Positions 5,974-12,179 of a stretch of DNA of 12,179 nt are shown here, piece after piece (position 1 is the stretch's first letter; the number at the start of each line of letters is the position of its first letter). The notes under the pieces are model-generated. The model made no database searches. It was not told the DNA's origin and worked only from the letters and a program-made list of their open reading frames with translations. This DNA is from Flavobacteriales bacterium (GTDB taxonomy: Bacteria; Bacteroidota; Bacteroidia; Flavobacteriales; Flavobacteriaceae). The DNA lies in contig WGAP01000075.1 of NCBI GenBank assembly GCA_015494775.1, positions 1-12,179 of the forward strand, given 5' to 3'. A program made the position numbers and the translations under genes.

Positions 5974-6029
5974 CTTGCGCGGCAGCCGGCGTATGTTTTT
6001 GTGCCGGCGTCGGGGGCTCGCAGCGCAAG
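5974..6029. repeat. Nested hairpin between TTATTAGGG-type repeat ends
   Basis: CTTGCGC (5974-5980) pairs with GCGCAAG (6023-6029). Inside it GCCGGC (5985-5990) pairs with GCCGGC (6003-6008) across a T-rich loop. A smaller hairpin GCGCC-AGCG-GGCGC lies just to the left at 5951-5964. No gene is visible. It may be the body of a repeat element whose ends are at about 5945 and 6031-6056. Confidence 0.45.
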
Positions 6030-6030
6030 A

Positions 6031-6056
6031 GACCACGGCGCCGGCCCTACAAAAAC
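6031..6056 (-). repeat. Copy of the repeat end (GTAGGG-CCGGCGCCG variant)
   Basis: On the minus strand this reads GGTTTTTGTAGGG followed by CCGGCGCCG. It parallels the right end of the element at 5776-5945, which reads GGGTTTTATTAGGGG followed by CGCCGGCG in the same orientation. The match is short and GC-rich, so the relationship is suggestive only. Confidence 0.4.
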
Positions 6057-6090
6057 CGCCGGATGCAAGCAAGATAATAGCGGAGCACGC

Positions 6091-6128
6091 GACGGCGCCG
6101 AATCCCGGCGCCGGGGCGCCCTAATAAA
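6091..6128 (-). repeat. Copy of the TTATTAGGG-type repeat end abutting the ftsX stop codon
   Basis: On the minus strand TTATTAGGG (6127-6119) is followed by CGCCCCGGCGCCGGG, which can fold because CGGCGCCG and CCCGGCGCCGGG are palindromic. It begins in the bases directly after the ftsX TGA (6131-6129), so the repeat reaches exactly to the end of the gene. It may serve as a 3' stem for the ftsX transcript. Confidence 0.45.
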
Positions 6129-7004
6129 TCAAAAATGAATCTCCTCCTCGCGCATACGCAAAATGCGACGGGCCGAAAAATATGTAGTTATCAAGGTGAA
6201 AACAATGCCGGCCAACCACAAAAGTCCCAGCCAAATCAGCGTGTTGCGGCGCACATAATCCAATTTCAGCCCGTTCAGATAGTTGGCAAACCATTCCAAC
6301 ATATACCAAACCGCCAATCCCGATGCCAGCCCGGCCACCGTGGCCGTCAAAGTGTTTTTCAGCAAAAACGGACGCATAATAAAACCCTCGGATGCGCCGG
6401 TCAGTTGCATGGTTTTGATCAGGTGCCGCTTGGATTGGATGTTCAACTTCACCGTATTTTTGATAAGGTAAAGGATGACCAACAGGAAAATAAGCGCAAA
6501 AACCAAGGTTACCATCCCGATTTTGCGCAAATTGCGGGTGAGCAGTTCCAAAACGGTCTTTTCGTAGGTAACCTCATCCACATGCGGGTTTTGCATCAGC
6601 CGGTCTTTGAAGTGCTTGATGATTTGCTCGTCCACATAGGGCGCTTTGAAATGGATTTCCAAATTGTCCTGCAAAGGGTTTTCGCCCAGCACGGCAATAA
6701 AATCCTGTCCCAGAATTTGCTTGGCCTTTTGGGCCGCCCGTTCCTTGGAAATAAAGACCACCTCGCGCACCAAAGTATCGGATTTGAGTTGTTTCTCGTC
6801 CTTTTTGATGGCCGTGCGCGATGTGCCCGATTTGTAGTAAACGGTCAGCGTGAATTTTTCCTTGAAATAGCGGTTGAGATATTCGCCGTTGATGAGCAAC
6901 ACGCCGAAGGCGCCCACCAAAAACAACATCAGGAATAAACTTACGAACAACGAAAAATATAAGTTATTGCGCTTGTAAACGTAGTATTGGCTGTCGGATT
7001 GCAT
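6129..7004 (-). CDS. ftsX: Cell division protein FtsX (ABC transporter permease)
   Basis: Membrane partner of FtsE. In the known system FtsEX uses ATP to switch on peptidoglycan hydrolases at the division septum. The 291-aa product has the FtsX layout: first membrane helix at about 16-38, a large extracytoplasmic domain (about 45-158), then three helices at about 162-182, 213-237 and 257-277. The FtsX/MacB-type permease signature is seen in KTMQLTGASEGFIMRPFLLKN (197-217), the presumed contact with FtsE. No ftsE gene is nearby, so the pair is split in this genome or ftsE is elsewhere. The ATG at 7004 is the only good start. The gene follows cysS after a 34-bp gap. Confidence 0.93.
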   Translation of the reverse strand: MQSDSQYYVYKRNNLYFSLFVSLFLMLFLVGAFGVLLINGEYLNRYFKEKFTLTVYYKSGTSRTAIKKDEKQLKSDTLVREVVFISKERAAQKAKQILGQDFIAVLGENPLQDNLEIHFKAPYVDEQIIKHFKDRLMQNPHVDEVTYEKTVLELLTRNLRKIGMVTLVFALIFLLVILYLIKNTVKLNIQSKRHLIKTMQLTGASEGFIMRPFLLKNTLTATVAGLASGLAVWYMLEWFANYLNGLKLDYVRRNTLIWLGLLWLAGIVFTLITTYFSARRILRMREEEIHF

Positions 7005-7038
7005 CGGCGGATGTTTTTCCGCTCCAAATTACGGAAAA

Positions 7039-8526
7039 TTAACGGATTTCGTATTCGGTGCCTTCCTTGCCGTCTTTGAGCACGATGCCCAGCCGGCCCA
7101 GTTCGTCGCGAATTTGGTCGGCCAGGGCCCAATTTTTGGCTTGGCGGGCTTGGTTGCGCAGGTCGATAAGCAGCCGTATCAGTCCGTCCAGATTCCGGGT
7201 TCCGGTGCCTTGGCCGGCTTGGCGCGGCAGGCCCAGGATGTCGAACATAAAATCTTCCATGGTTTGGCGCAGCAGGGCTTTGTCGGCTTCGGTGATAGTC
7301 AGTTCGCCCGCGGCTATACGATGGATGGCCTTGGCGCCGTCGAACAGGTGAGCCAAGGCAACGGGCGTGTTGAAATCGTCGTTCATGGCCGCATACAAAC
7401 GGTCGCGCCATGCGTTTACATCCCATTCCGAAGTGCTCGACACGGGCAGGGTATCGATTTTGCGCCAAGCTTCCATAAGCCGTCGCAGGCCTTTTTCGGC
7501 CGCTAGCAGGGCCTCGTCGGACAAATCCAGCACGTTGCGGTATTGGGCCATCAGGAAAAACAACCGCACCGTGGCGGGCGCATAGGGTTTGGAAAGTTTG
7601 TCGTTCCGGCCCGAAAAAATTTCTTCGGGCAGAATGGTGTTGCCCGTGGATTTGGACATTTTGCGGCCGTTCATAGTGAGCATGTTGGCGTGCATCCAAT
7701 AGCGGACAGGGTCTTTGCCGCCCAGGGCTTTGCCTTGGGCTATTTCGCATTCGTGATGCGGGAATTTAAGGTCCATACCGCCGCCGTGGATGTCGAATTG
7801 TTCGCCCAAGTATTTGGTGCTCATCACCGTGCATTCCAGGTGCCAGCCCGGGAAACCGTCGCTCCACGGCGAAGGCCAACGCATGATGTGTTGGGGTTTG
7901 GCTTTTTTCCACAGCGCAAAATCCTGCGGATTGCGTTTTTCGTCCTGCCCTTCCAAATCGCGCGTGTTGGCAATGAGTTCTTCGATTTTGCGGCCGCTCA
8001 ATTTGCCGTAGCGGTCCACTTCGCGGTTGTATTTGATCACGTCGAAATAAACCGAACCGTTCACTTCGTAGGCCAAGCCCTTGTTCAAAATTTCTTTTAC
8101 CGCCTCGATTTGTTCCACAATATGTCCGGTGGCCGTAGGTTCGATGTTGGGCGGCAGGTTATTCATTTTGTCCAAAATACGATGGAAATCGATGGTGTAT
8201 TTTTGCACGATTTCCATGGGTTCGATTTTTTCCAGGCGGGCTTTTTTTGAAATTTTGTCCTCGTCGGAATGATCTTCCAAATGTCCCGCATCGGTAATGT
8301 TGCGCACATAGCGCACTTGGTAGCCCAAATGTTTCAGGTAGCGATACACCACATCGAAGGAAACGAAGGTGCGCACATTGCCCAGATGAACGTTACTGTA
8401 CACCGTTGGTCCGCACACATACATACCCACATGTCCGGGCACCAGGGGTTCGAATTTTTCTTTGCGTCCGGTGAGCGAATTGTATATTTTCAATTCGTCG
8501 CGATAGCTTTCGGGCGTGCGGCTCAT
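7039..8526 (-). CDS. cysS: Cysteinyl-tRNA synthetase
   Basis: Class I synthetase that charges tRNA-Cys. The 495-aa product starts at the ATG at 8526. The active site is clear: MYVCGPTVYSNVHLGN (35-50) holds the HIGH-type motif as HLGN, and KMSKSTGN (289-296) is the KMSKS loop. Zinc-ligand positions by analogy with the E. coli enzyme are Cys38, Cys232 (HLECTVM), His257 and Glu261 (PHHECEIAQ). The C-terminal part (about 335-480) is the DALR-type helical anticodon-binding region, ending in LADQIRDELGRLGIVLKDGKEGTEYEIR. It starts 12 bp after the folE stop with no promoter of its own visible, so it is probably co-transcribed with folE. Confidence 0.97.
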   Translation of the reverse strand: MSRTPESYRDELKIYNSLTGRKEKFEPLVPGHVGMYVCGPTVYSNVHLGNVRTFVSFDVVYRYLKHLGYQVRYVRNITDAGHLEDHSDEDKISKKARLEKIEPMEIVQKYTIDFHRILDKMNNLPPNIEPTATGHIVEQIEAVKEILNKGLAYEVNGSVYFDVIKYNREVDRYGKLSGRKIEELIANTRDLEGQDEKRNPQDFALWKKAKPQHIMRWPSPWSDGFPGWHLECTVMSTKYLGEQFDIHGGGMDLKFPHHECEIAQGKALGGKDPVRYWMHANMLTMNGRKMSKSTGNTILPEEIFSGRNDKLSKPYAPATVRLFFLMAQYRNVLDLSDEALLAAEKGLRRLMEAWRKIDTLPVSSTSEWDVNAWRDRLYAAMNDDFNTPVALAHLFDGAKAIHRIAAGELTITEADKALLRQTMEDFMFDILGLPRQAGQGTGTRNLDGLIRLLIDLRNQARQAKNWALADQIRDELGRLGIVLKDGKEGTEYEIR

Positions 8527-8538
8527 GGGAGAATTTTT

Positions 8539-9213
8539 TTAATACAAATATTTGGTTTCCAATTGGATATAACTCAAAAATTCCTTGCGCACTTCGGGGT
8601 CGCGGAATTTACCGCCGAAGTAGGCGGTAACGGTGGAGCTGTCGGGGTCTTTGATACCGCGGGAATTGACGCACAAATGTTTGGCATCGACCACCACGGC
8701 CACATTTTCGGTTTCCAAGGCCTCTTGCAAGGCCGAAGCGATTTGTTCGGTCATACGTTCCTGCACTTGCGGACGCCGGGCGTAATAGTCCACCAAGCGG
8801 TTGAGTTTGGAAAGCCCGATGACCTTGCCGTTGGAAATATAAGCCACGTGGGCAAAGCCCACGATGGGCAGCAGATGATGTTCGCAGGTGGAAAAAACGC
8901 GGATATTTTTTTCCACCAGCATTTCGTTGTAGTGATATTTGTTGTCAAAGGCCGAAAGTTTGGGCATATTGGCCGGATTGAGCCCTTTGAAGGTTTCTTT
9001 GACAAACATTTTGGCCACGCGGCAAGGGGTGCCTTGGATGCTGTCGTCGGTGGTGTCCAGGCCCAGAATGGTCAAAATTTCCTTTACGTGTCCGGCTATG
9101 CGGGTGATTTTTTCGTCATCGCTCAGGGCGAAGGCATCGTCCCGCAGGGGATAATGCACGCTTCCCAGGTGATTGTCGCCGATATGGTCGTGTTTTTTGT
9201 CGTTGCAATTCAT
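8539..9213 (-). CDS. folE: GTP cyclohydrolase I (FolE)
   Basis: Converts GTP to 7,8-dihydroneopterin triphosphate, the entry step to folate (and to queuosine-type deazapurines). Starting from the ATG at 9213 the product is 224 aa. Zinc ligands fall at Cys110, His113 and Cys181 (STCEHHLLP at 108-116 and KHLCVNSRG at 178-186), the same numbering as in E. coli FolE, which supports this start. An in-frame TTG at 9228 would add five residues and is less likely. Other signatures are GTPCRVAKMF (61-70), GKVIGLSKLNRLVDYYARRPQVQERMT (129-155) and the C-terminal PEVRKEFL. A -7 box lies upstream at 9240-9247. cysS begins 12 bp downstream. Confidence 0.97.
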   Translation of the reverse strand: MNCNDKKHDHIGDNHLGSVHYPLRDDAFALSDDEKITRIAGHVKEILTILGLDTTDDSIQGTPCRVAKMFVKETFKGLNPANMPKLSAFDNKYHYNEMLVEKNIRVFSTCEHHLLPIVGFAHVAYISNGKVIGLSKLNRLVDYYARRPQVQERMTEQIASALQEALETENVAVVVDAKHLCVNSRGIKDPDSSTVTAYFGGKFRDPEVRKEFLSYIQLETKYLY

Positions 9214-9239
9214 AGGTTCGGTCTTCAAAAAAATTCAAG

Positions 9240-9247
9240 CAAAGATA
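9240..9247 (-). promoter_or_regulatory. Bacteroidota -7 box (TATCTTTG) for folE-cysS
   Basis: The minus strand from 9247 to 9240 reads TATCTTTG, a full TAnnTTTG match, in the 48-bp gap between argF and folE and 26 bases before the folE ATG. No clear -33 TTTG at the usual spacing; the upstream half would lie in the end of argF. Confidence 0.5.
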
Positions 9248-9261
9248 CGACAAATCCCGCG

Positions 9262-10257
9262 TTAGCCCAGCGTGGCCACCATTACGGCTTTGATGGTGTG
9301 GAGCCGGTTTTCGGCCTCGTCGAACACGATGGATGCTTTGCTTTCGAACACCTCGTCGGTTACTTCCATGGCTTCGATGCCGAATTTGCGATGAATTTCC
9401 TTGCCCACTTCGGTGTCGGTGTTGTGAAAGGCCGGCAGGCAGTGCATAAACTTGGTATTCGGATTGCCGGTTTTTTCCATCAGTTGGCGATTGACTTGGT
9501 AGGGCATCAATTTATCGATGCGTTGGGCCCAAACTTCGTCGGGTTCGCCCATGGAAACCCACACGTCGGTGTAGATAAAATCCACGCCGCGAACGCCTTC
9601 GGCGGGGTCGGGCGTAAGCGTGATGCGCGCACCGGTTTCCGCGGCGATTTGCCGGGCTTGTTCCGTCAGGCCGGATTCGGGAAACAGATCTTCGGGCGCC
9701 ACAAGCCGGACGTCCATACCCATTTTGGCGGCGCCCACCAGCAGGGAATTGCCCAAATTATTGCGTGCATCGCCCAGGTAGGCGAATGAAATTTGATGCA
9801 AGGGTTTATCGCTATGTTCCATCATGGTAAGGAAATCGGCCAGGATTTGGGTGGGGTGAAATTCATCGGTGAGTCCGTTCCATACGGGCACGCCGGCATG
9901 ACGGGCCAATGCTTCGACGCGCTCTTGGCCGAAACCGCGGTATTCGATGGCATCATACATACGGCCCAACACGCGGGCGGTGTCCTTCATGGTTTCCTTT
10001 TTGCCGATGTGCGAGCCCGTAGGGCCCAGATAGGTAACATGGGCGCCTTGGTCGAAGGCGGCCACTTCGAAGGCACAACGGGTGCGCGTGGATGCCTTTT
10101 CGAAAATCAACGCAATGTTTTTTCCGCGCAAGGTTTGGCGTTCGGTACCGGCGTATTTGGCATGCTTCAAATCGGCCGACAAGCGGAGCAAAAACCGGAT
10201 TTCGTCCGGGGTAAAGTCCAATAGTTTGAGAAAATGACGATTTTTCAGATTTATCAT
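9262..10257 (-). CDS. argF: Ornithine carbamoyltransferase (long ArgI/ArcB type)
   Basis: Makes citrulline from ornithine and carbamoyl phosphate (arginine synthesis), or runs in reverse in arginine breakdown. The 331-aa product is at the length of the E. coli/ArcB subtype. Carbamoyl-phosphate residues are STRTR (56-60) and HPTQ (134-137). The ornithine SMG loop is in DVWVSMGE (231-238), and FMHCLPAFHN (270-279) carries the catalytic Cys-Leu-Pro. The SMG loop marks a true ornithine enzyme rather than the N-acetyl- or N-succinylornithine transcarbamylase common in Bacteroidota. No arcA, arcC or other arginine gene is in the window, so direction of use is open. The ATG at 10257 follows a -7 box at 10280-10287. 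Confidence 0.93.
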   Translation of the reverse strand: MINLKNRHFLKLLDFTPDEIRFLLRLSADLKHAKYAGTERQTLRGKNIALIFEKASTRTRCAFEVAAFDQGAHVTYLGPTGSHIGKKETMKDTARVLGRMYDAIEYRGFGQERVEALARHAGVPVWNGLTDEFHPTQILADFLTMMEHSDKPLHQISFAYLGDARNNLGNSLLVGAAKMGMDVRLVAPEDLFPESGLTEQARQIAAETGARITLTPDPAEGVRGVDFIYTDVWVSMGEPDEVWAQRIDKLMPYQVNRQLMEKTGNPNTKFMHCLPAFHNTDTEVGKEIHRKFGIEAMEVTDEVFESKASIVFDEAENRLHTIKAVMVATLG

Positions 10258-10279
10258 AATTCGATTTTTTTGGATTTGA

Positions 10280-10287
10280 CAAAATTA
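10280..10287 (-). promoter_or_regulatory. Bacteroidota -7 box (TAATTTTG) for argF
   Basis: The minus strand from 10287 to 10280 reads TAATTTTG, a full TAnnTTTG match, 22 bases before the argF ATG in the 32-bp gap after the dehydrogenase gene. The -33 region would fall inside that gene's last codons and shows no clear TTTG. Confidence 0.5.
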
Positions 10288-10289
10288 TT

Positions 10290-11663
10290 TTATCCCATGG
10301 TAAAATCGGGATTGTAGCATTGGAAGGGCACTTCTTTTTCCCTGAACCGGATACCGTAGTCTTCCAATGCTTTAAGCACGGGTTCGTAAACTTCGGGCGA
10401 AACGGGCAATTGCACGCCCGGCGTCCGGATTTCGCCTTTGAGGATTTTCAAGGCGCCGATGCCCAAGGGCAATCCCACGGTTTTGGCCATGGCCGTGTAG
10501 GTTTGGTCTTCGCCGATGACCACCAGGGAAGCATTGATTTGATGATTTTGTCCGTTTAGGTGATAGCCGAATTTATGCATCATCACAATCATATCCTTGT
10601 CGTCGGGTTCGAGGGCCCATTTTTCTTCCAGGATTTTTTGGAGCAATTGGGCCGGCGTGGCGTTTTTGAGCCCGATTTTTTTCTCGCCGTTGAACAGGTC
10701 AAGCTCTTCGAGCTTGAACCACAGTTCGTCGTCCTGGTCGATTTTGAGGTAATGGCGCAATTTGAGTTCCACGCTGTCGTGCGGGCTATACGGCAGAAAT
10801 GCATTGACAAAATCCCGGGGCGTGAGGTTTTCGGAATTTTCCATAACGTAACTGTCGTCGGTCATGCCCAGTTGGACAAACACGTTCCAGGCACGCGAAA
10901 AGCCCACGCGGCGGATGGTGCCGCGATAGAGCGTGCGCACGTTTTCCAGTCCGTAAACCTTTTGGTATTTGAGCGAATCGCGGTTGGGGTAGGCCTCGAA
11001 GCGTCCGTAGCCGTCGATTTCCAGGAATTCGGTACGTCGAAAAAGCCGGTGGTAAGGGATGTATTTGTATTGTCCGGCGTGAAGGAATTTGGACACGCCG
11101 CCTTGGCCGGCCAACACCACGTTGCGCGGGTTCCAGGTGAATTTGTAATGCCACAGGTTGTTGTCGCTTTCGGGCGCCACCAATCCGCCCGTGAACGACT
11201 CGAACAGCAGCATTTCGCCGCCTTGGGCTTTGATGCGGTGGATGCTTTGCATGGCGCTCATGTGGTCGATGCCCGGGTCCAGGCCTATTTCGTTCATAAA
11301 CACCAGTCCTTTGGCTTTGACCGCATCGTCCAGTTCGCGCATTTCGTCGCTTATGTAGGAAGCGGTAATCAAGTGTTTACCGTAGCGGAGCGCATCGCGG
11401 GCCACGGTCATGTGAAGGCGGGCCGGCAGCATGGAAATGATCAGGTCGTGCGCGGCGATGAGTTCGCGGCGCACTTGCTCGTCGAAAATATCGGCCGTTT
11501 GCATTTGCACGCGCTGATGATCGCCCAGCACTTTGCGGGCCAGGCGCAGGTCGCGGTCGATAATCGTAATCGTAAAATCGTCCTTTTGGGCATGTTCACC
11601 CAAATATTTCATCAGGTAGGAAGTGGATTTTCCCGCACCGATTTGGAGTATTTTTTTGCTCAT
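10290..11663 (-). CDS. Saccharopine dehydrogenase family protein (Lys9-like)
   Basis: The 457-aa product begins MSKKILQIGAGKSTSYLMKYLGE, a Rossmann fold with GAGKS-type loop (G9-A-G11). It continues with VIISMLPARLH-type and ITASYISDEM segments and NEIGLDPGIDHMSAMQSIHRIK, all typical of saccharopine dehydrogenases of the glutamate-forming (Lys9) kind. The C-terminal domain includes the glycine-rich ESFTGGLVAPESDNNLWHYKFTWNPRNVVLAGQGG stretch. The likely role is NAD(P)-dependent lysine/aminoadipate semialdehyde metabolism, but family members also act on related substrates, so the exact reaction is not fixed. The frame stays open upstream to a TTG at 11771, but the ATG at 11663 gives the proper N-terminus. 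It heads the minus-strand series, divergent from the tRNA-Phe gene. Confidence 0.9.
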   Translation of the reverse strand: MSKKILQIGAGKSTSYLMKYLGEHAQKDDFTITIIDRDLRLARKVLGDHQRVQMQTADIFDEQVRRELIAAHDLIISMLPARLHMTVARDALRYGKHLITASYISDEMRELDDAVKAKGLVFMNEIGLDPGIDHMSAMQSIHRIKAQGGEMLLFESFTGGLVAPESDNNLWHYKFTWNPRNVVLAGQGGVSKFLHAGQYKYIPYHRLFRRTEFLEIDGYGRFEAYPNRDSLKYQKVYGLENVRTLYRGTIRRVGFSRAWNVFVQLGMTDDSYVMENSENLTPRDFVNAFLPYSPHDSVELKLRHYLKIDQDDELWFKLEELDLFNGEKKIGLKNATPAQLLQKILEEKWALEPDDKDMIVMMHKFGYHLNGQNHQINASLVVIGEDQTYTAMAKTVGLPLGIGALKILKGEIRTPGVQLPVSPEVYEPVLKALEDYGIRFREKEVPFQCYNPDFTMG

Positions 11664-11682
11664 GGGTCGCTTTGGATTTGGC

Positions 11683-11694
11683 CCTAAATTTAGG
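11683..11694. promoter_or_regulatory. Perfect 12-bp palindrome CCTAAATTTAGG upstream of the saccharopine dehydrogenase gene
   Basis: CCTAAATTTAGG is self-complementary and its core TAAATTTA differs from the TAnnTTTG -7 box only in the last base. It lies 19 bases before the ATG at 11663 on the minus strand. It may be a weak -7 element, an operator for a dimeric regulator, or both. No second copy is seen in the window. Confidence 0.35.
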
Positions 11695-11764
11695 AGTAAA
11701 AATTCGATTTTGAAAGCACGGAGGCGGCTTTTGGGCGGATTTGGGCCCGTGGGGAAACCCGGAC

Positions 11765-11794
11765 TTGACAAATGGAAAATTCTTTGTAAATTTG
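11765..11794 (+). promoter_or_regulatory. Promoter of the tRNA-Phe gene (TTG-N19-TAAATTTG)
   Basis: A -33 TTG at 11765-11767, a 19-base spacer and a -7 TAAATTTG at 11787-11794 match the Bacteroidota primary promoter. The tRNA begins 16 bases downstream, leaving a short 5' leader. Confidence 0.7.
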
Positions 11795-11810
11795 CCGCTG
11801 CAATAAGCAG

Positions 11811-11883
11811 GGTACCTTAGCTCAGTTGGTAGAGCACAGGACTGAAAATCCTGGTGTCCGCAGTTCGATTCTGCGAGGTACCA
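11811..11883 (+). tRNA. tRNA-Phe (anticodon GAA)
   Basis: A complete 73-nt cloverleaf. Acceptor arms are GGTACCT (11811-11817) and AGGTACC (11876-11882) with discriminator A at 11883. The D arm has AGCTCAGTTGGTAGAGC. The anticodon stem CAGGA (11837-11841)/TCCTG (11849-11853) encloses loop CTGAAAA with anticodon GAA at 11844-11846. The T arm is CGCAG-TTCGATT-CTGCG. The 3' CCA is not encoded and would be added after transcription. It stands alone with its own promoter and terminator. Confidence 0.98.
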
Positions 11884-11886
11884 CGT

Positions 11887-11919
11887 TCCGCTTCCGGTTT
11901 CGGGAGCGGATTTTTTTTT
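11887..11919 (+). terminator. Intrinsic terminator after tRNA-Phe
   Basis: TCCGCTTCCG (11887-11896), loop GTTT, CGGGAGCGGA (11901-11910) form a 10-bp stem with a single T-G pair, followed directly by nine T residues (11911-11919). Confidence 0.93.
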
Positions 11920-11939
11920 GATGTACCGAAACCTACCTG

Positions 11940-12179
11940 CGGCGAGGGGACAAGTTACGCGGCTCCACAAGCCTGCGCGCCTTGCAAGCGGCGGCGCTTG
12001 TCTTGTTCCGCGGCTCCGCGAGCCCTTCGGTCTCGCTTCGCGGCTTCGGGAGCCGGCCGCCTTTCGCCTTCGCTCGGGCGGCGTCTCCCTTCGCATGCCG
12101 CGTCAGCCCTACGGTCTGCCGCGGGCCTCGGAACCCTTCGGTTTCCTCGGCGGTCGCCGGGCCGCTGTGCGTCCCGGCT
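11940..12179. repeat. GC-rich region of repeated small hairpins, cut off by the window end
   Basis: No convincing gene in about 240 bp. Two hairpin motifs recur. The first is a GGCT..AGCC hairpin near 11960-11972 (GGCTCCACAAGCC), at 12012-12024 (GGCTCCGCGAGCC) and at 12042-12054 (GGCTTCGGGAGCC). The second is a loop CCCTTCGGT or CCCTACGGT with pairing flanks at 12019-12035 (CGAG/CTCG), 12098-12124 (CCGCGTCAG/CTGCCGCGG, one mismatch) and 12130-12146 (GGAA/TTCC). The region is far richer in GC than the neighbouring genes and resembles in character, though not in exact sequence, the cluster at 5205-5405. It may be a dispersed noncoding repeat of this genome. Confidence 0.5.

Noticed and set aside
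5432..6128. Integron attC sites or an integron cassette array
   Set aside because: No core-site GTTRRRY/RYYYAAC pair, no cassette open frames and no integrase. The palindromes are too short and too regular.
5605..6138. 177-codon open frame across the repeat region
   Set aside because: It reads straight through REP-like units and GC-rich inverted repeats, has low-complexity Arg/Ala/Gly-rich sequence, and runs into the end of ftsX.
8269..9789. 506-codon open frame on the plus strand antisense to folE, cysS start and argF
   Set aside because: It lies opposite well-identified genes and runs across their boundaries. Its composition (rich in His, Phe, Gly, Gln) is that of a codon-usage shadow, and it has no recognisable domain.
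10560..11687. 375-codon open frame antisense to the saccharopine dehydrogenase gene
   Set aside because: Shadow of a clearly conserved minus-strand gene, with the same His/Phe/Val/Gln-rich composition as the other antisense frames.
11771..11771. Upstream TTG start adding 36 residues to the saccharopine dehydrogenase
   Set aside because: The extension would overlap the tRNA promoter region, is Pro-rich and unlike the family. The ATG at 11663 gives the normal Rossmann start.
11596..12096. 166-codon minus-strand frame over the tRNA and GC-rich tail
   Set aside because: It crosses the tRNA-Phe gene and terminator in antisense and is Arg-rich low-complexity sequence.

Overview
The window reads as chromosomal DNA of a Bacteroidota bacterium. 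The strongest evidence is an adjacent gldE-gldD pair (gliding-motility family genes typical of that phylum) next to mutY and ssb. Several genes also have the Bacteroidota -7 promoter box TAnnTTTG, in two cases with a correctly spaced TTG/TTTG upstream, and most starts lack an obvious Shine-Dalgarno sequence. Species cannot be fixed from the sequence.

Left part (1-5196): a metal/cobalamin-type substrate-binding protein runs off the left edge on the minus strand. A short intergenic region with two back-to-back -7 boxes separates it from a plus-strand series: gpsA (glycerol-3-phosphate for lipids), mutY (oxidised-guanine repair), ssb (single-strand DNA binding, with its own promoter inside the end of mutY), gldE (CBS/CorC membrane protein) and gldD (lipoprotein). 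gldE and gldD overlap by 4 bp.

Middle (5197-6128): 932 bp with no credible gene, between two convergent gene series (gldD and ftsX end toward each other). It is filled with hairpin DNA of three kinds: a GC-rich hairpin cluster, a six-unit array of alternating-orientation REP-like palindromes (a BIME-like mosaic with a tandem period of about 112 bp), and GC-rich inverted repeats whose ends read TTATTAGGGGCGCC. The last group includes a 170-bp MITE-like element, and one copy abuts the ftsX stop codon.

Right part (6129-11663, minus strand): in transcription order, a saccharopine dehydrogenase family protein, ornithine carbamoyltransferase, folE (GTP cyclohydrolase I), cysS (cysteinyl-tRNA synthetase) and ftsX (cell-division ABC permease). 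They are co-directional and closely spaced, but -7 boxes before argF and folE suggest more than one transcript.

Right end (11664-12179): a complete tRNA-Phe(GAA) gene on the plus strand with a good promoter and a strong intrinsic terminator, followed by about 240 bp of GC-rich, hairpin-repeating sequence running off the edge.

The coding content is ordinary housekeeping. The unusual material is the repeat DNA. The best candidate for something undescribed is the REP/BIME-like array at 5432-5750 and its neighbouring repeat families.
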